Below, in pieces: positions 39,620 to 47,703 of a stretch of 64,000 nt of DNA. Made by a program: the position numbers and the translations under genes. The number at the start of each line of letters is the position of its first letter. The first letter of the stretch is position 1. The stretch lies in NCBI RefSeq assembly GCF_014281965.1, contig NZ_JACFTB010000006.1:180113-244112 (forward strand). Direction: 5' to 3'. The notes beneath the pieces are model-generated. The model was not told the origin of the DNA, made no database searches, and was given only the letters and a program-made list of their open reading frames with translations. This stretch comes from Rhodococcus sp. BP22. GTDB lineage: Bacteria; Actinomycetota; Actinomycetes; Mycobacteriales; Mycobacteriaceae.

Positions 39620-40071
39620 GCCGATGGTCCGGGAGATGCGATCGGCAAATACAGATCGATTTTGTACGCGTGTGGATAGCACTCGTAGTCGGCAGTGAAC
39701 AATCGCTTGATCTCGCCCTGATCTTCCGCATGGTCGATCTGTTTCCACAACCGCGTCATGACGTCGGGGAAATAGCCCACTGCGGAGAATTTCGCGTACT
39801 TTGCGCGCGGCACCCTGGCTACGAGATGCCCCCGCGTAACTTGACTCAAAGAAGAGCATCGATAACCGACTATTTGCGTGTTATAAGAACCGATACCGGG
39901 TGCAAAGTCTGTATAGATGGATGCGAGCGGACCTGAGATTTCTTGCTTCAGTACCGAGGACCACGCACGGTTCAGAGCGGGATCGTCCAACCTTCCCAAC
40001 GCCCGCTTTGGGCTACGTACGGGAAGACCGGCAACCCAAGTTTCCTCGAGGTCGACAATCTCGAAAGTCAT
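39616..40071 (-). CDS. Stand-alone effector-binding (GyrI-like) domain protein, copy 1
   Basis: 151 residues. MTFEIVDLEETWVAGLPVRS opens as in AraC-type effector-binding domains (usually following an HTH, absent here). Then come RGHLVARVPRAKYAKFSAVG, DVMTRLWKQIDHAED and RLFTADYECYP, with hydrophobic end KIDLYLPIA. The ATG at 40071 has GGAG five bases upstream. It is translationally coupled to copy 2 by a four-base overlap. The segment order is the same in both proteins, indicating tandem duplication. Ligand unknown. Confidence 0.78.
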   Translation of the reverse strand: MTFEIVDLEETWVAGLPVRSPKRALGRLDDPALNRAWSSVLKQEISGPLASIYTDFAPGIGSYNTQIVGYRCSSLSQVTRGHLVARVPRAKYAKFSAVGYFPDVMTRLWKQIDHAEDQGEIKRLFTADYECYPHAYKIDLYLPIASPGPSA

Positions 40072-40287
40072 TCATTCTCCACATAGCTCAGCGCGCACGT
40101 TCGAGACTGCTGGGACGGGCTGACGTTTCCCGGTAGACGTCGACAACCGACTTTGATCTCATCTTGTCAGCAAGACTACCGGTCGGAGACCCCTTTTTTG
40201 ACACGACGCTCACCTGTCACTCGAAGGCAGCAACGCGGACTGCGGGCCGAAGGCTCCGCAGTCCGGTGCCCAAATTGTGCCCAAAGC

Positions 40288-40324
40288 AAAAAAGGACCCC
40301 ACCCGAGAAGCTCGGAATGGGGCC
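40288..40324 (-). terminator. Rho-independent terminator of tRNA-Ala
   Basis: On the minus strand, GGCCCCATTCCGAG pairs with CTCGGGTGGGGTCC around a 3-base loop and is followed by six T residues. It begins 20 bp past the 3' end of the tRNA, so it ends a monocistronic tRNA transcript. Confidence 0.9.
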
Positions 40325-40343
40325 TGGCCTGCGATTTCAAGGG

Positions 40344-40416
40344 TGGAGCTGAGGGGAATCGAACCCCTGACCTTCTCGATGCGAACGAGACGCGCTACCA
40401 ACTGCGCCACAGCCCC
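40344..40416 (-). tRNA. tRNA-Ala (CGC anticodon)
   Basis: Read on the minus strand, acceptor GGGGCTG pairs with CAGCTCC (one G-T pair). The anticodon loop TTCGCAT carries CGC, decoding GCG alanine codons. The T-arm contains GGGGTTCGATTCCCC. No CCA is encoded. It lies 60 bp downstream of the GlpR gene on the same strand and is followed by a strong terminator. Confidence 0.95.
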
Positions 40417-40475
40417 TGGTGCAGCGTTTCTCACTGCTGCGCAACCCTATCAAAGGGATCGGAAACCGCGGAACG

Positions 40476-41267
40476 TCAGGCCCCCGATGCCCGTCGGACG
40501 CCATGGCTCTCGCGCGCCGACTGCTGAAATGGCTCGTCGTAGTGATCGAGATGCTCGAACTCCGGGTCCTCGTCGTCGATTTCCAGTACCACGGCGCCGG
40601 GCCGACGCAGTCGCTGTGGTACCAGCCGGAGCTCTTCGTCGGTGCGTGATTCCACACCGAGGCGTGAGCGACCCGCTCGGGTCATCCGCCGCCGTCGGAT
40701 CTCCTGCTCGATCTGGACCTGCCGACGCAGGTAGTAGAGGTATCCAGCGAGGGCTGCGACCGAAAGGGTGCATGCCCACCACAACATCGGCGTCATGATG
40801 ACCGCGAGAGCGCCAGTGGCGATTACAGCGAACACCAACCCGAGTACCGCGCGCTGCCGGAAAGAGTATCGAGCGGCGCTTGCGATCGCATCAGCTTCGG
40901 CGTCGAAGCCGCCGCGTCCGCGACGGCTCGGAACGTAGGCACGTTCGACGTCGCCTGTGTCGATTTCTTCGGTTTCTGCGTGAGTGTCCATCGGGTCCTC
41001 CGCGTCGGTGCTTGGTGCGTTACGTCCGAAGACGACGCCGGCGGGTGCCGATGTGCGCTCGTCGTACTCGGGTCGCCAGTCGGGGTCGCTTGCGTGTCCG
41101 GCGGCAGGTCCCCGTTGGGGCCTCGAGGTTCCGCCGCGGTACAGGACACGGGTCGCGAGGGCGACGTCGGACGTCTGCATGATGCGTGGGCGCTTACTCA
41201 TCATCATCGGCAGCAGGACGAACAACCAGATTGCGACAAGACCGATCCAGATGATCGAGTTGGGCAT
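40476..41267 (-). CDS. glpR: Membrane receptor of gephyrin-like protein (GlpR-like, Rv0996 position)
   Basis: 263 residues with an N-terminal transmembrane helix (IIWIGLVAIWLFVLLPMMM, about 5-23), a long charged and disordered stretch, two central helices (AVLGLVFAVIATGALAVIM and MLWWACTLSVAALAGYLYYL, about 138-177) and a charged cytoplasmic tail. In Corynebacterium the homologous protein GlpR binds the MoeA-like protein Glp and links it to FtsZ and Wag31. The position just before rimJ and glp supports this identity. The assignment rests on gene order and topology, since the sequence itself has few fixed motifs. Confidence 0.78.
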   Translation of the reverse strand: MPNSIIWIGLVAIWLFVLLPMMMSKRPRIMQTSDVALATRVLYRGGTSRPQRGPAAGHASDPDWRPEYDERTSAPAGVVFGRNAPSTDAEDPMDTHAETEEIDTGDVERAYVPSRRGRGGFDAEADAIASAARYSFRQRAVLGLVFAVIATGALAVIMTPMLWWACTLSVAALAGYLYYLRRQVQIEQEIRRRRMTRAGRSRLGVESRTDEELRLVPQRLRRPGAVVLEIDDEDPEFEHLDHYDEPFQQSARESHGVRRASGA

Positions 41268-41418
41268 ATCGGCGTTCTCCTCTCATGCCTGTTGGGTCCG
41301 ACATCTATGACGTCTTCAGGCTATGCGGAAGTTGCTGCCGAACCTCGCCGACGCGCCGACACCAGATTACACACAGGCAACTCCAGTCACATCCGTCACG
41401 AGTGGACACGTCCGAGTT

Positions 41419-42066
41419 CTAAGCCCAAGCCGCCCGTCCAGTGCGCACCAAACGATCTGCGACGGTCCCCTGAACCTCGTTGGAAGTCAGCGCCACCAGG
41501 AGGTGATCGCGCCAGCGCCCATCGACGTCGAGGTAGTTCCTCAGAAGTCCTTCTTCACGGAACCCGACGTTACGTAGTACAGCCTGACTCGGAAGGTTCT
41601 CCGGTCGTACTGTCGCTTCGACACGGTGGAGTCCGAGCGGACCGAAACAATGATCGAGACCTATGGCCAACGCTGCCGTAGCAACGCCGCGACCGTTGAC
41701 GTCCTTGGCCACCCAATACCCGATCCAGGCAGATTTAAGCGCACCGCGAATGATGTTGCCGACAGTCATTTGTCCACAGAATTCACCGTCGACCTCGATG
41801 GCCATCGGCAGCATGTGGCCCTTACGTGCTTCGGACTTGAGCCCAGAGCACAAAGCGGGCCATGACGAGATGTGGTGTCGCGCTTCCCACGAGCCCTCGC
41901 CTGTCGGTTCCCACGGCTCCAGGTGGTCACGATCGCGGAGCCGGAGCCGACTCCAGGCACCCGCATCCCGAAGCTTCACAGGGCGGAGAGTGACGTTGCC
42001 CCCGGCAACAGTCAGAGGTCCCAGTTTCGCCGGCCAACCTGGGTGGCTCGACCACGTGCGCGGCAT
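41419..42066 (-). CDS. rimJ: GNAT N-acetyltransferase, RimJ/RimL-type
   Basis: An acetyl-CoA-dependent N-acetyltransferase. Segments GGNVTLRPVKLRDAGAWSRL, GYWVAKDVNGRGVATAALAI (acetyl-CoA loop), LHRVEATVRPENLPSQAVL and VGFREEGLLRNYLDVDGRWRDH match ribosomal-protein alanine acetyltransferases. Length 215. It lies between glpR and glp, the conserved actinobacterial order. Whether it acetylates S5 or another target is unknown. Confidence 0.9.
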   Translation of the reverse strand: MPRTWSSHPGWPAKLGPLTVAGGNVTLRPVKLRDAGAWSRLRLRDRDHLEPWEPTGEGSWEARHHISSWPALCSGLKSEARKGHMLPMAIEVDGEFCGQMTVGNIIRGALKSAWIGYWVAKDVNGRGVATAALAIGLDHCFGPLGLHRVEATVRPENLPSQAVLRNVGFREEGLLRNYLDVDGRWRDHLLVALTSNEVQGTVADRLVRTGRAAWA

Positions 42067-42118
42067 CTGTCGACATTAGCGCCTTCGGCGGGGACACTGC
42101 ACCATCCCCGCGGAGTCG

Positions 42119-43378
42119 CTACCCCCGCTGGGCGAGGAAAGCTACGTCGACTTCTTCGCCCGTTCTGATTTCGGTGACATTCGGCTCGATAACCACGAGA
42201 CAGTTGGCCTCGGCGAGAGTGGCGAGCAGGTGAGAGGAGGATCCGGGGGCGCCACCGAGCGCCTGTACGAGGTACTCACCGGAGCCTTCGTCACGCATCA
42301 GCTGACCGCGCAGAAAACCTTTGCGGTCCTCGATGGAGGTGATCGGCGCGACCGTTCGCGCAGTCACGATGCGACGCATCGGCTGGCGACGTCCGAGCGC
42401 GATGCGGATCAACGGCCGAACCATGATCTCGAACACCACCAGTGCACTGACCGGGTTGGCAGGAAGCAGAAACGTCGGTACTTCGTCGCGGCCCAGTTGC
42501 CCGAAACCCTGCACCGAACCCGGATGCATCGCGACACGTTCGACTTCGAGATCACCGAGGTCCGACAGAGCCTCCCGGACACTGTCGGAGGCGCCGCCGC
42601 CGACTGCACCGGCAATGACGACGATCTCGGAGCGAATGAGTTGGCCTTCTACGACTTCACGTAACCGTTTAGGGTCACCGCTGACGATTCCGACGCGGTT
42701 GACGTCTGCGCCGGCGTCACGTGCCGCGGCCGCGAGGGCATAGGAGTTGACGTCGTAAACCTGGCCGGGCCCCGGGGTGCGATCGGTGTCGACGAGTTCT
42801 CCGCCGACGGAAATGACCGACAGGCGCGGGCGCGGATGGACCAGCACCTTGTCGCGCCCGACTGCAGCGAGCAGACCGACCTGAGCTGCGCCGATGATGG
42901 TGCCTGCCCGCACGGCAACGTCACCCGGTTGTACGTCGTCCCCGATCTTGCGGACGTATTCGCCCGAGCGCACCGGTCGATATACCTGCACGCGCGCCCG
43001 TCCCCCATCGGTCCGGTCCAGCGGGAGTACCGCGTCGGCGAGCGTCGGGAGCGGTGCACCGGTGTCCACCCGAACAGCCTGCCGCGGTTGCAACCGAATG
43101 GGTTGCCGCGAGCCGGCGGTGACCTCGCCGACCACAGGCAGCGTCAATTCGATCCGCTCGTCGTCCTCGTTGCGCAAGTCGGTTCCGGCGGATGCGACAT
43201 CGACGCTGCGCACGGCGTAACCGTCGATGGCTGCTTGGTCGAAACCTGGCAGTGGACGCTCGGTGACCACTTCCTCGGCGCACAACAAGCCCTGCGCTTC
43301 CGAAATCGCTACTCGGACAGGCCGTGGAGCGACCGCCGCAGCGGTCACTCTGGTCTGCTGATCTTCAACCGAGCGCAT
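42119..43378 (-). CDS. glp: Gephyrin-like molybdotransferase Glp (MoeA family)
   Basis: A MoeA-fold protein: PLPGFDQAAIDGYAVRS at the N-terminus, VDTGAPLPTLADAVLPLDRT, RPRLSVISVGGELVDTDRTPGPGQVYDVN, VAMHPGSVQGFGQLG and LPANPVSALVVFEIMVRPLI. MoeA inserts molybdate into molybdopterin. In Corynebacteriales this locus-specific paralogue has been shown to act as a gephyrin-like cell-division protein together with GlpR. Length 419. Residual Mo-cofactor activity cannot be excluded, and the window also encodes a molybdoenzyme and MoaB2. Confidence 0.9.
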   Translation of the reverse strand: MRSVEDQQTRVTAAAVAPRPVRVAISEAQGLLCAEEVVTERPLPGFDQAAIDGYAVRSVDVASAGTDLRNEDDERIELTLPVVGEVTAGSRQPIRLQPRQAVRVDTGAPLPTLADAVLPLDRTDGGRARVQVYRPVRSGEYVRKIGDDVQPGDVAVRAGTIIGAAQVGLLAAVGRDKVLVHPRPRLSVISVGGELVDTDRTPGPGQVYDVNSYALAAAARDAGADVNRVGIVSGDPKRLREVVEGQLIRSEIVVIAGAVGGGASDSVREALSDLGDLEVERVAMHPGSVQGFGQLGRDEVPTFLLPANPVSALVVFEIMVRPLIRIALGRRQPMRRIVTARTVAPITSIEDRKGFLRGQLMRDEGSGEYLVQALGGAPGSSSHLLATLAEANCLVVIEPNVTEIRTGEEVDVAFLAQRG

Positions 43379-43409
43379 CTGGCCCCTTCTCTATCTCTGT
43401 ACTACGGGC

Positions 43410-44372
43410 CTATTCATACGTGGTGAGTTGCGGCGCCCAATCGTCACTCAGTCGTTCGGTCAGCCATTCACGCAACGACGGACCGTAATCATCGCGTTCG
43501 AGTGCAAAGTCAACCGCAGCGCGTAGGTATCCCCCGGGATTTCCGAGGTCGTGTCGGGAACCGCGATGTACGACGACGTGCACCGGATGACCCTCGTCGA
43601 TCAACAATGCGATGGCGTCGGTGAGCTGAATCTCGCCACCAGCGCCAGGCTTGATGCGTCGCAAGGCGTCGAAAATCGCCCGATCGAGTAGATAGCGGCC
43701 TGCCGCAGCGAACAGTGACGGCGCGTCTTCACGCTTGGGCTTCTCGACCATGCCGGTGACCTTGAGGACATTCGGGTTCACCGCATCGGGGACGGTTTCG
43801 ACGGAGAAGACTCCGTAGGAGGAGACGTCTTCTTCGGGTACTTCGAAGGCACACAGCACGGTGCCGCCACGCTTGGCCCGCACCCGGGACATCACGTCGA
43901 GCACGCCTCGGGGAAGAACGAGGTCGTCGGGCAGCAGGACGGCCACGGCGTCTTCGTCGTCGTCGAGTACTTCTTCGGCACATGCGACGGCATGTCCGAG
44001 CCCGAGCGGCTCGGACTGCACGACAGATTGGACATCGAGTAGCGAGGGGGCGACGCGGACCTTCGCGAGCATCTTCAACTTGCCGCTCTTCTCGAGCTTC
44101 GTCTCGAGAACGAGATCCTCGACGAAGTGCGCGACGACACCGTCCTTGCCTGGCGAGGTGACGATCACGAGACGCTCGGCGCCAGAATCGGCCGCTTCAC
44201 CTGCAACGAGTTCGATTCCTGGTGTGTCGACGACCGGAAGCAGTTCCTTGGGGACGGTTTTGGTGGCAGGCAAGAAGCGTGTCCCCATGCCGGCGGCCGG
44301 AACGATCGCTGTCCGGAAGTGCCCTTGATGCCCGACACGCGTTGTCGGAGCGTCTGCTGCGGCTTCTGTCAT
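43410..44372 (-). CDS. galU: UTP-glucose-1-phosphate uridylyltransferase
   Basis: GalU makes UDP-glucose for trehalose, glycolipid and cell-wall polysaccharide synthesis. AIVPAAGMGTRFLPATKTVPKE is the nucleotide-binding start, and DTPGIELVAGEA, LPDDLVLP, GMVEKPKREDAP, PGAGGEIQLTDAI and LGNPGGYLRA match the family. I prefer the ATG at 44372 (MTEAAADAP) with GGTGGG-like bases upstream; an ATG at 44396 adds eight residues. It is 31 bp upstream of glp on the same strand and divergent from the folate gene. Confidence 0.96.
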   Translation of the reverse strand: MTEAAADAPTTRVGHQGHFRTAIVPAAGMGTRFLPATKTVPKELLPVVDTPGIELVAGEAADSGAERLVIVTSPGKDGVVAHFVEDLVLETKLEKSGKLKMLAKVRVAPSLLDVQSVVQSEPLGLGHAVACAEEVLDDDEDAVAVLLPDDLVLPRGVLDVMSRVRAKRGGTVLCAFEVPEEDVSSYGVFSVETVPDAVNPNVLKVTGMVEKPKREDAPSLFAAAGRYLLDRAIFDALRRIKPGAGGEIQLTDAIALLIDEGHPVHVVVHRGSRHDLGNPGGYLRAAVDFALERDDYGPSLREWLTERLSDDWAPQLTTYE

Positions 44373-44482
44373 GCTGCCCACCTTATCCATGGTCACCGCG
44401 GATCTCGCTCCGCGCCTGCCGACTGTTCCCGAGGTGCCTAAGCTCGACCCATGCTGCTAGAGACGATGCTGCTGGTAATTCT

Positions 44483-45061
44483 GTGAAACCGATCTCGAAG
44501 AAGGAGTGGCGCCTGCGCGTCCTCGCGTCTCGTCGGGCGTCGAGTGCGCTCACACGTGAAGACGAGTCGCTGAAACTCTGTCATGCCGCGGCCGATGCGG
44601 TGCGTGGCACGTCCGCTGTTGCCGCATATATCCCGGTGGGAAGCGAACCGGGGTCGCTCGACATGCTCGACGCGCTTCGCCTTCGATCCCCGGTCGTACT
44701 GGTCCCTGTGGCCAGGGAGCCAGGCCCGTTGCAGTGGGCAGAGTACACAGGGCGCGAGAACCTGAAGGCCGCTTCCTACGGCCTGTCCGAACCGACCGGA
44801 CCGCTGCTGCCTCCCGCGCGAGTCGCTACGTGCGAAGTGGTGTTCGTGCCAGCGTTGGCCGTCGATCGGCGCGGGGTCAGATTGGGTCGGGGTGCCGGCT
44901 TCTATGATCGAACCCTCGATCTGGTGCCTCCGGGAATCCCTGTCGTCGCTGTCGTTCGCGACTCGGAGTTGGTGGACGAACTTCCCGAGGAACCGCATGA
45001 TCGACGCGCTTCCCATGCCCTGACGCCTTCCGGCGGTCTCATAGCCTTGAATCGGGAATAG
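44483..45061 (+). CDS. 5-formyltetrahydrofolate cyclo-ligase
   Basis: Converts 5-formyl-THF to 5,10-methenyl-THF with ATP. The N-terminal KKEWRLRVLASRRASSAL, the middle VAAYIPVGSEPGSLDML, and the signature GVRLGRGAGFYDRTL are clear. Length 192 from GTG 44483. There is no strong Shine-Dalgarno. An 11-codon open frame (ATG 44451) ends with a TGA that overlaps this GTG, which may couple translation. Confidence 0.93.
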   Translation: MKPISKKEWRLRVLASRRASSALTREDESLKLCHAAADAVRGTSAVAAYIPVGSEPGSLDMLDALRLRSPVVLVPVAREPGPLQWAEYTGRENLKAASYGLSEPTGPLLPPARVATCEVVFVPALAVDRRGVRLGRGAGFYDRTLDLVPPGIPVVAVVRDSELVDELPEEPHDRRASHALTPSGGLIALNRE

Positions 45062-45187
45062 CTGCCTGAATGGCAGCGTTGGCAGTCATGACTGTAGAGT
45101 GCTAATGCTCTCTCCTTGTCGGAGAAGTTCCAGCAGTTTTTTCGGCACACCAGCGGTCTCGACTAGCAATGGCGAAATCTCCATGGT

Positions 45188-45219
45188 GACCAGTCGACCA
45201 GTTGACCAGTGGACCAGCG
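45188..45219. repeat. Four tandem 8-bp repeats upstream of fmdB
   Basis: GACCAGTC, GACCAGTT, GACCAGTG and GACCAGCG follow each other without gaps at 45188-45219, ending 13 bp before the fmdB ATG and just before its GGAGGA. Such spacing can change expression by slippage or form a protein site; neither is shown. Confidence 0.9.
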
Positions 45220-45232
45220 CGGAGGAACATCG

Positions 45233-45574
45233 ATGCCCACCTATTCATACGCCTGCACCGAGTGCGAGAACCGGTTCGACATTGTGCAGTCGTTCAGCGA
45301 GGACTCACTGACCGTGTGCCCGCAGTGCAGCGGCAAGTTGCGGAAGCTGTTCAACTCGGTCGGAATCGTTTTCAAGGGAACCGGGTTCTACCGGACCGAC
45401 AGTCGCAGCGGAGCGAGCACAGCCAGCGAAAGCGCGGGCGGATCGAAGAGCGACAAGAGCGATTCGGCACCGGTGAAGTCGGATACGAAGGCCAAGGAAT
45501 CCAGCTCGAGCAGCGCGTCTTCGACGCCGAGCACCTCCTCTTCGACACCGTCGAAAGCAGCAGCAACCTCGTAG
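45233..45574 (+). CDS. FmdB-family zinc-ribbon protein
   Basis: A small protein with the FmdB/CxxC_CXXC_SSSS domain: MPTYSYACTECENRF and LTVCPQCSGKLRKLF give Cys8, Cys11, Cys29 and Cys32, a probable metal site. VGIVFKGTGFYRTDSR completes the domain. The C-terminal 55 residues are a disordered Ser/Lys/Thr tract. Length 113 from ATG 45233, with GGAGGA at 45221-45226. The Rv0991-like position after the folate gene is conserved; the mycobacterial homologue has been linked to proteostasis under oxidative stress. Confidence 0.92.
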   Translation: MPTYSYACTECENRFDIVQSFSEDSLTVCPQCSGKLRKLFNSVGIVFKGTGFYRTDSRSGASTASESAGGSKSDKSDSAPVKSDTKAKESSSSSASSTPSTSSSTPSKAAATS

Positions 45575-45590
45575 TTTTCTTAGTTGTCCA

Positions 45591-45627
45591 CAGGCCTCGG
45601 CGTTATCCACAGCCGAGGCCTGTTTCT
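45591..45627 (+). terminator. Rho-independent terminator after fmdB
   Basis: An 11-bp perfect stem CAGGCCTCGGC (45591-45601) with GCCGAGGCCTG (45612-45622), loop GTTATCCACA, followed by TTTCT. It isolates fmdB from the SAF gene. Confidence 0.85.
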
Positions 45628-45665
45628 ACGGCTTATGCAGACTGTCCGTCGTTACGGTGACTTTC

Positions 45666-46328
45666 ATGCCACAGCGACGTTCTCGTCTCGACTCCACGAT
45701 GTTGGATCGACTCCTTGTTCGGCCTGGCTGGACTCGTACCGTCCTTGTCCGCCGCGTGGCCGCCGGGGCGCTCGCCTTCCTGGCGGCTGTGCTGTTCGTC
45801 AAGGATGCCGCCGCGACAGATCGCGTACAGATTGTCGTTGCGGCCCGCGACCTGACTCCGGGGCGGCCACTCCAGCTCGAGGACATCCGAGTTGCCGGCT
45901 ACGAGCCGGGAACTGTCCCTGAGGGCGCGATCACGGATGTCGACGACGCCACGGCCCACACGGTGGCGGGCCCGATCCGTGCCGGTGAGCCTCTCACCGA
46001 TGTCCGACTACTCACTCCGCGGTTGGCTGGGGCAGCTCTCGGTTCCGCCGACGCCCGAATCGTGCCCGTCCGGCTGACCGACGCCGCGGTCACCGATCTC
46101 CTACGGGAGGGCGACATCGTCGACGTGCTGACTGTCCAGGCCGACGGGGACGGCGGTGAGCAGAGCGCGCGTGTATTGACGACCGATTCCGTCGTCGTAC
46201 TGATTTCGGAGAAGGACGCGCGTCAGCGCAGCAGTGACCGAGTGGTGCTTGTGGCAATGTCACCTGAGGATGCGACGGCTGTGGCCGCCGCGTCCCTGGT
46301 CAGCTCACTGACCGTGACGTTTCACTGA
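45666..46328 (+). CDS. SAF-domain protein, CpaB/RcpC-like
   Basis: After a basic N-terminus there is one transmembrane helix or signal anchor (VAAGALAFLAAVLFVKDAAA, about 30-50), then a SAF domain (VVAARDLTPGRPLQLEDIRV, GPIRAGEPLTDVRL) and an RcpC-like region (RIVPVRLTDAAVTDLLREGDIVDVL). CpaB/RcpC proteins help Flp/Tad pilus assembly, but no pilus genes are near. Length 220 from ATG 45666; GTG at 45657 is also possible. Its last 29 bp overlap the convergent hypothetical gene. Confidence 0.85.
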   Translation: MPQRRSRLDSTMLDRLLVRPGWTRTVLVRRVAAGALAFLAAVLFVKDAAATDRVQIVVAARDLTPGRPLQLEDIRVAGYEPGTVPEGAITDVDDATAHTVAGPIRAGEPLTDVRLLTPRLAGAALGSADARIVPVRLTDAAVTDLLREGDIVDVLTVQADGDGGEQSARVLTTDSVVVLISEKDARQRSSDRVVLVAMSPEDATAVAAASLVSSLTVTFH

Positions 46329-46887
46329 TGGTGAGCCCGTGCATGCCTTCCGACGGCGGATCCTTCATATCCGACACCGCTGTGTCGTCGACGTCTGCCG
46401 AGCGGGCATCGAGGTGACCGGAGTAGGTCGCGAAAGTGGTGAACACCAGTGCGCCGATCCGATCGGTGAAGACGATTTTGACGCCGAAGGTGTCCGAGTT
46501 GTTCTCACGGCCGTGGCTCTCGAGAAAGACATCGCTGTGCAGACTGTCCTCCGAGCGCAGAGGTCGATGCTCGATGGTGCGCTGCTCGGTCAGGCTCAGG
46601 ACATAGGAGTCGAATTCCGCGAAGACTTCCCGGAGCACGCGTGAAGCCGCAGACGTCGAAAGGTTTCTCTGCGCGTCTGCCCTGTGCGCAGTGTCCTCGA
46701 CGTCACCAGCTTTGGAAAACATCCACAGCAGGTCCGATTGGTCAGCGCGCGTGGCGGCCGGATCGTAGAACTCGGACAACCGGTGCCGCTTGCCCAGTAC
46801 GCCTTCGATCCAGTCGCTCGAAGGCGCACAAGCAGCGACTCTGTGACGACTCATAGCGGCATCGTATCCCGCCACGAGTTTGCGCAT
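46300..46887 (-). CDS. Hypothetical protein
   Basis: A 195-residue soluble protein with no recognised family. It is charged, with a helical first half (RVLREVFAEFDSYVLSLTEQ) and a possible beta-sheet later (TFGVKIVFTDRIGALVFTTFATYSGH). An alternative start is ATG 46854. It ends within the 3' end of the SAF gene (29-bp convergent overlap) and lies 50 bp from the first porin on the same strand. Coding is likely because the alternative-frame ORFs are poor, but identity is unknown. Confidence 0.55.
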   Translation of the reverse strand: MRKLVAGYDAAMSRHRVAACAPSSDWIEGVLGKRHRLSEFYDPAATRADQSDLLWMFSKAGDVEDTAHRADAQRNLSTSAASRVLREVFAEFDSYVLSLTEQRTIEHRPLRSEDSLHSDVFLESHGRENNSDTFGVKIVFTDRIGALVFTTFATYSGHLDARSADVDDTAVSDMKDPPSEGMHGLTISETSRSVS

Positions 46888-46936
46888 CGACTCCTGAGAC
46901 GAATCACAGAAACTCGTGAGATCTTGATCCCTCGCA

Positions 46937-47662
46937 TCAACCGATGCTGAAAGGCTGTCCCCAGAGAGTGACCGTCGAGGTCACTGCATCGTTCTCGATG
47001 GTGACATCTACGTACGAGCGGGCCTCCGCGAAGCCTGCGCAGCCGGACACACTCAAGGTTTCGTCGGCGAAAGTGAACCCGCCTCCGTTGCCTTCGAACG
47101 AGAAGTCGTTGTCCGTTTCGGTCGCAACGGTGATGCCATCGATCTTGGCCTTGGACTCGTCGGCGACCAGCTTGACGTCGTTGAGCTGTCCCGGCGCGAG
47201 CTCCAGGTTGAGGCCTGCGCCGATCTCGTAGGTGTTGGGCTGCGTGCGGTCGATCTTCAGCGAACTCAAGTCACCCGGTGCGAGCGAAATGGTATTGCCC
47301 TGACCGAACGTGGCGCCTACCCCGCCGCCGATGCCTGCTGCGAAATCGACCTGGCACCCGACGAGGAAGCCTGGTTCGATCTTTCCGCCACCGGGGTTGG
47401 AAGTCTCGACGGTGTAGTTGCCCGTCACCCATACGTTGCGCTGTGTCGGCGTTGCGCCCATGGACGGAGAGATGAGCCCACTCTGGCCGAAGCCCTTGAC
47501 GGTCACCACTGTTCCGTCGATGAGAGTCTTGCTGATCTCGTTGTCCGGCAACGGAACGAAGGTATCCGCGCTCGCTGCACCTGCCGACCAGAATCCGATT
47601 GCGACGGCTCCGACTGCCCCGAGTGCTGCGATGCGCGCAGCAACAGTTCTGCTGTTCTTCAC
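46937..47662 (-). CDS. MspA-family porin, copy 1
   Basis: An outer-membrane (mycomembrane) porin subunit. A signal peptide with cut near ASADTFVPLP (about 32/33) precedes a mature protein rich in Gly and beta strands: NVWVTGNYTVE, FLVGCQVDFAAGIGGGVGATF and a C-terminal aromatic-ended WGQPFSIG. Two Cys (GCQVD and SGCAGFAEARSY) could form a disulfide. Length 241. It lies head to tail with copy 2 (41 bp gap). MspA-like octamers allow hydrophilic solutes through the mycolate layer. Confidence 0.9.
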   Translation of the reverse strand: MKNSRTVAARIAALGAVGAVAIGFWSAGAASADTFVPLPDNEISKTLIDGTVVTVKGFGQSGLISPSMGATPTQRNVWVTGNYTVETSNPGGGKIEPGFLVGCQVDFAAGIGGGVGATFGQGNTISLAPGDLSSLKIDRTQPNTYEIGAGLNLELAPGQLNDVKLVADESKAKIDGITVATETDNDFSFEGNGGGFTFADETLSVSGCAGFAEARSYVDVTIENDAVTSTVTLWGQPFSIG

Positions 47663-47703
47663 TGTGTCTGTTCCCCTCTAGGTCCTACGAAGTTTCGAAA
47701 GTC

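Noticed and set aside
40153..40527. Plus-strand ORF across tRNA-Ala
   Set aside because: It reads through the tRNA and its terminator; composition is non-coding.
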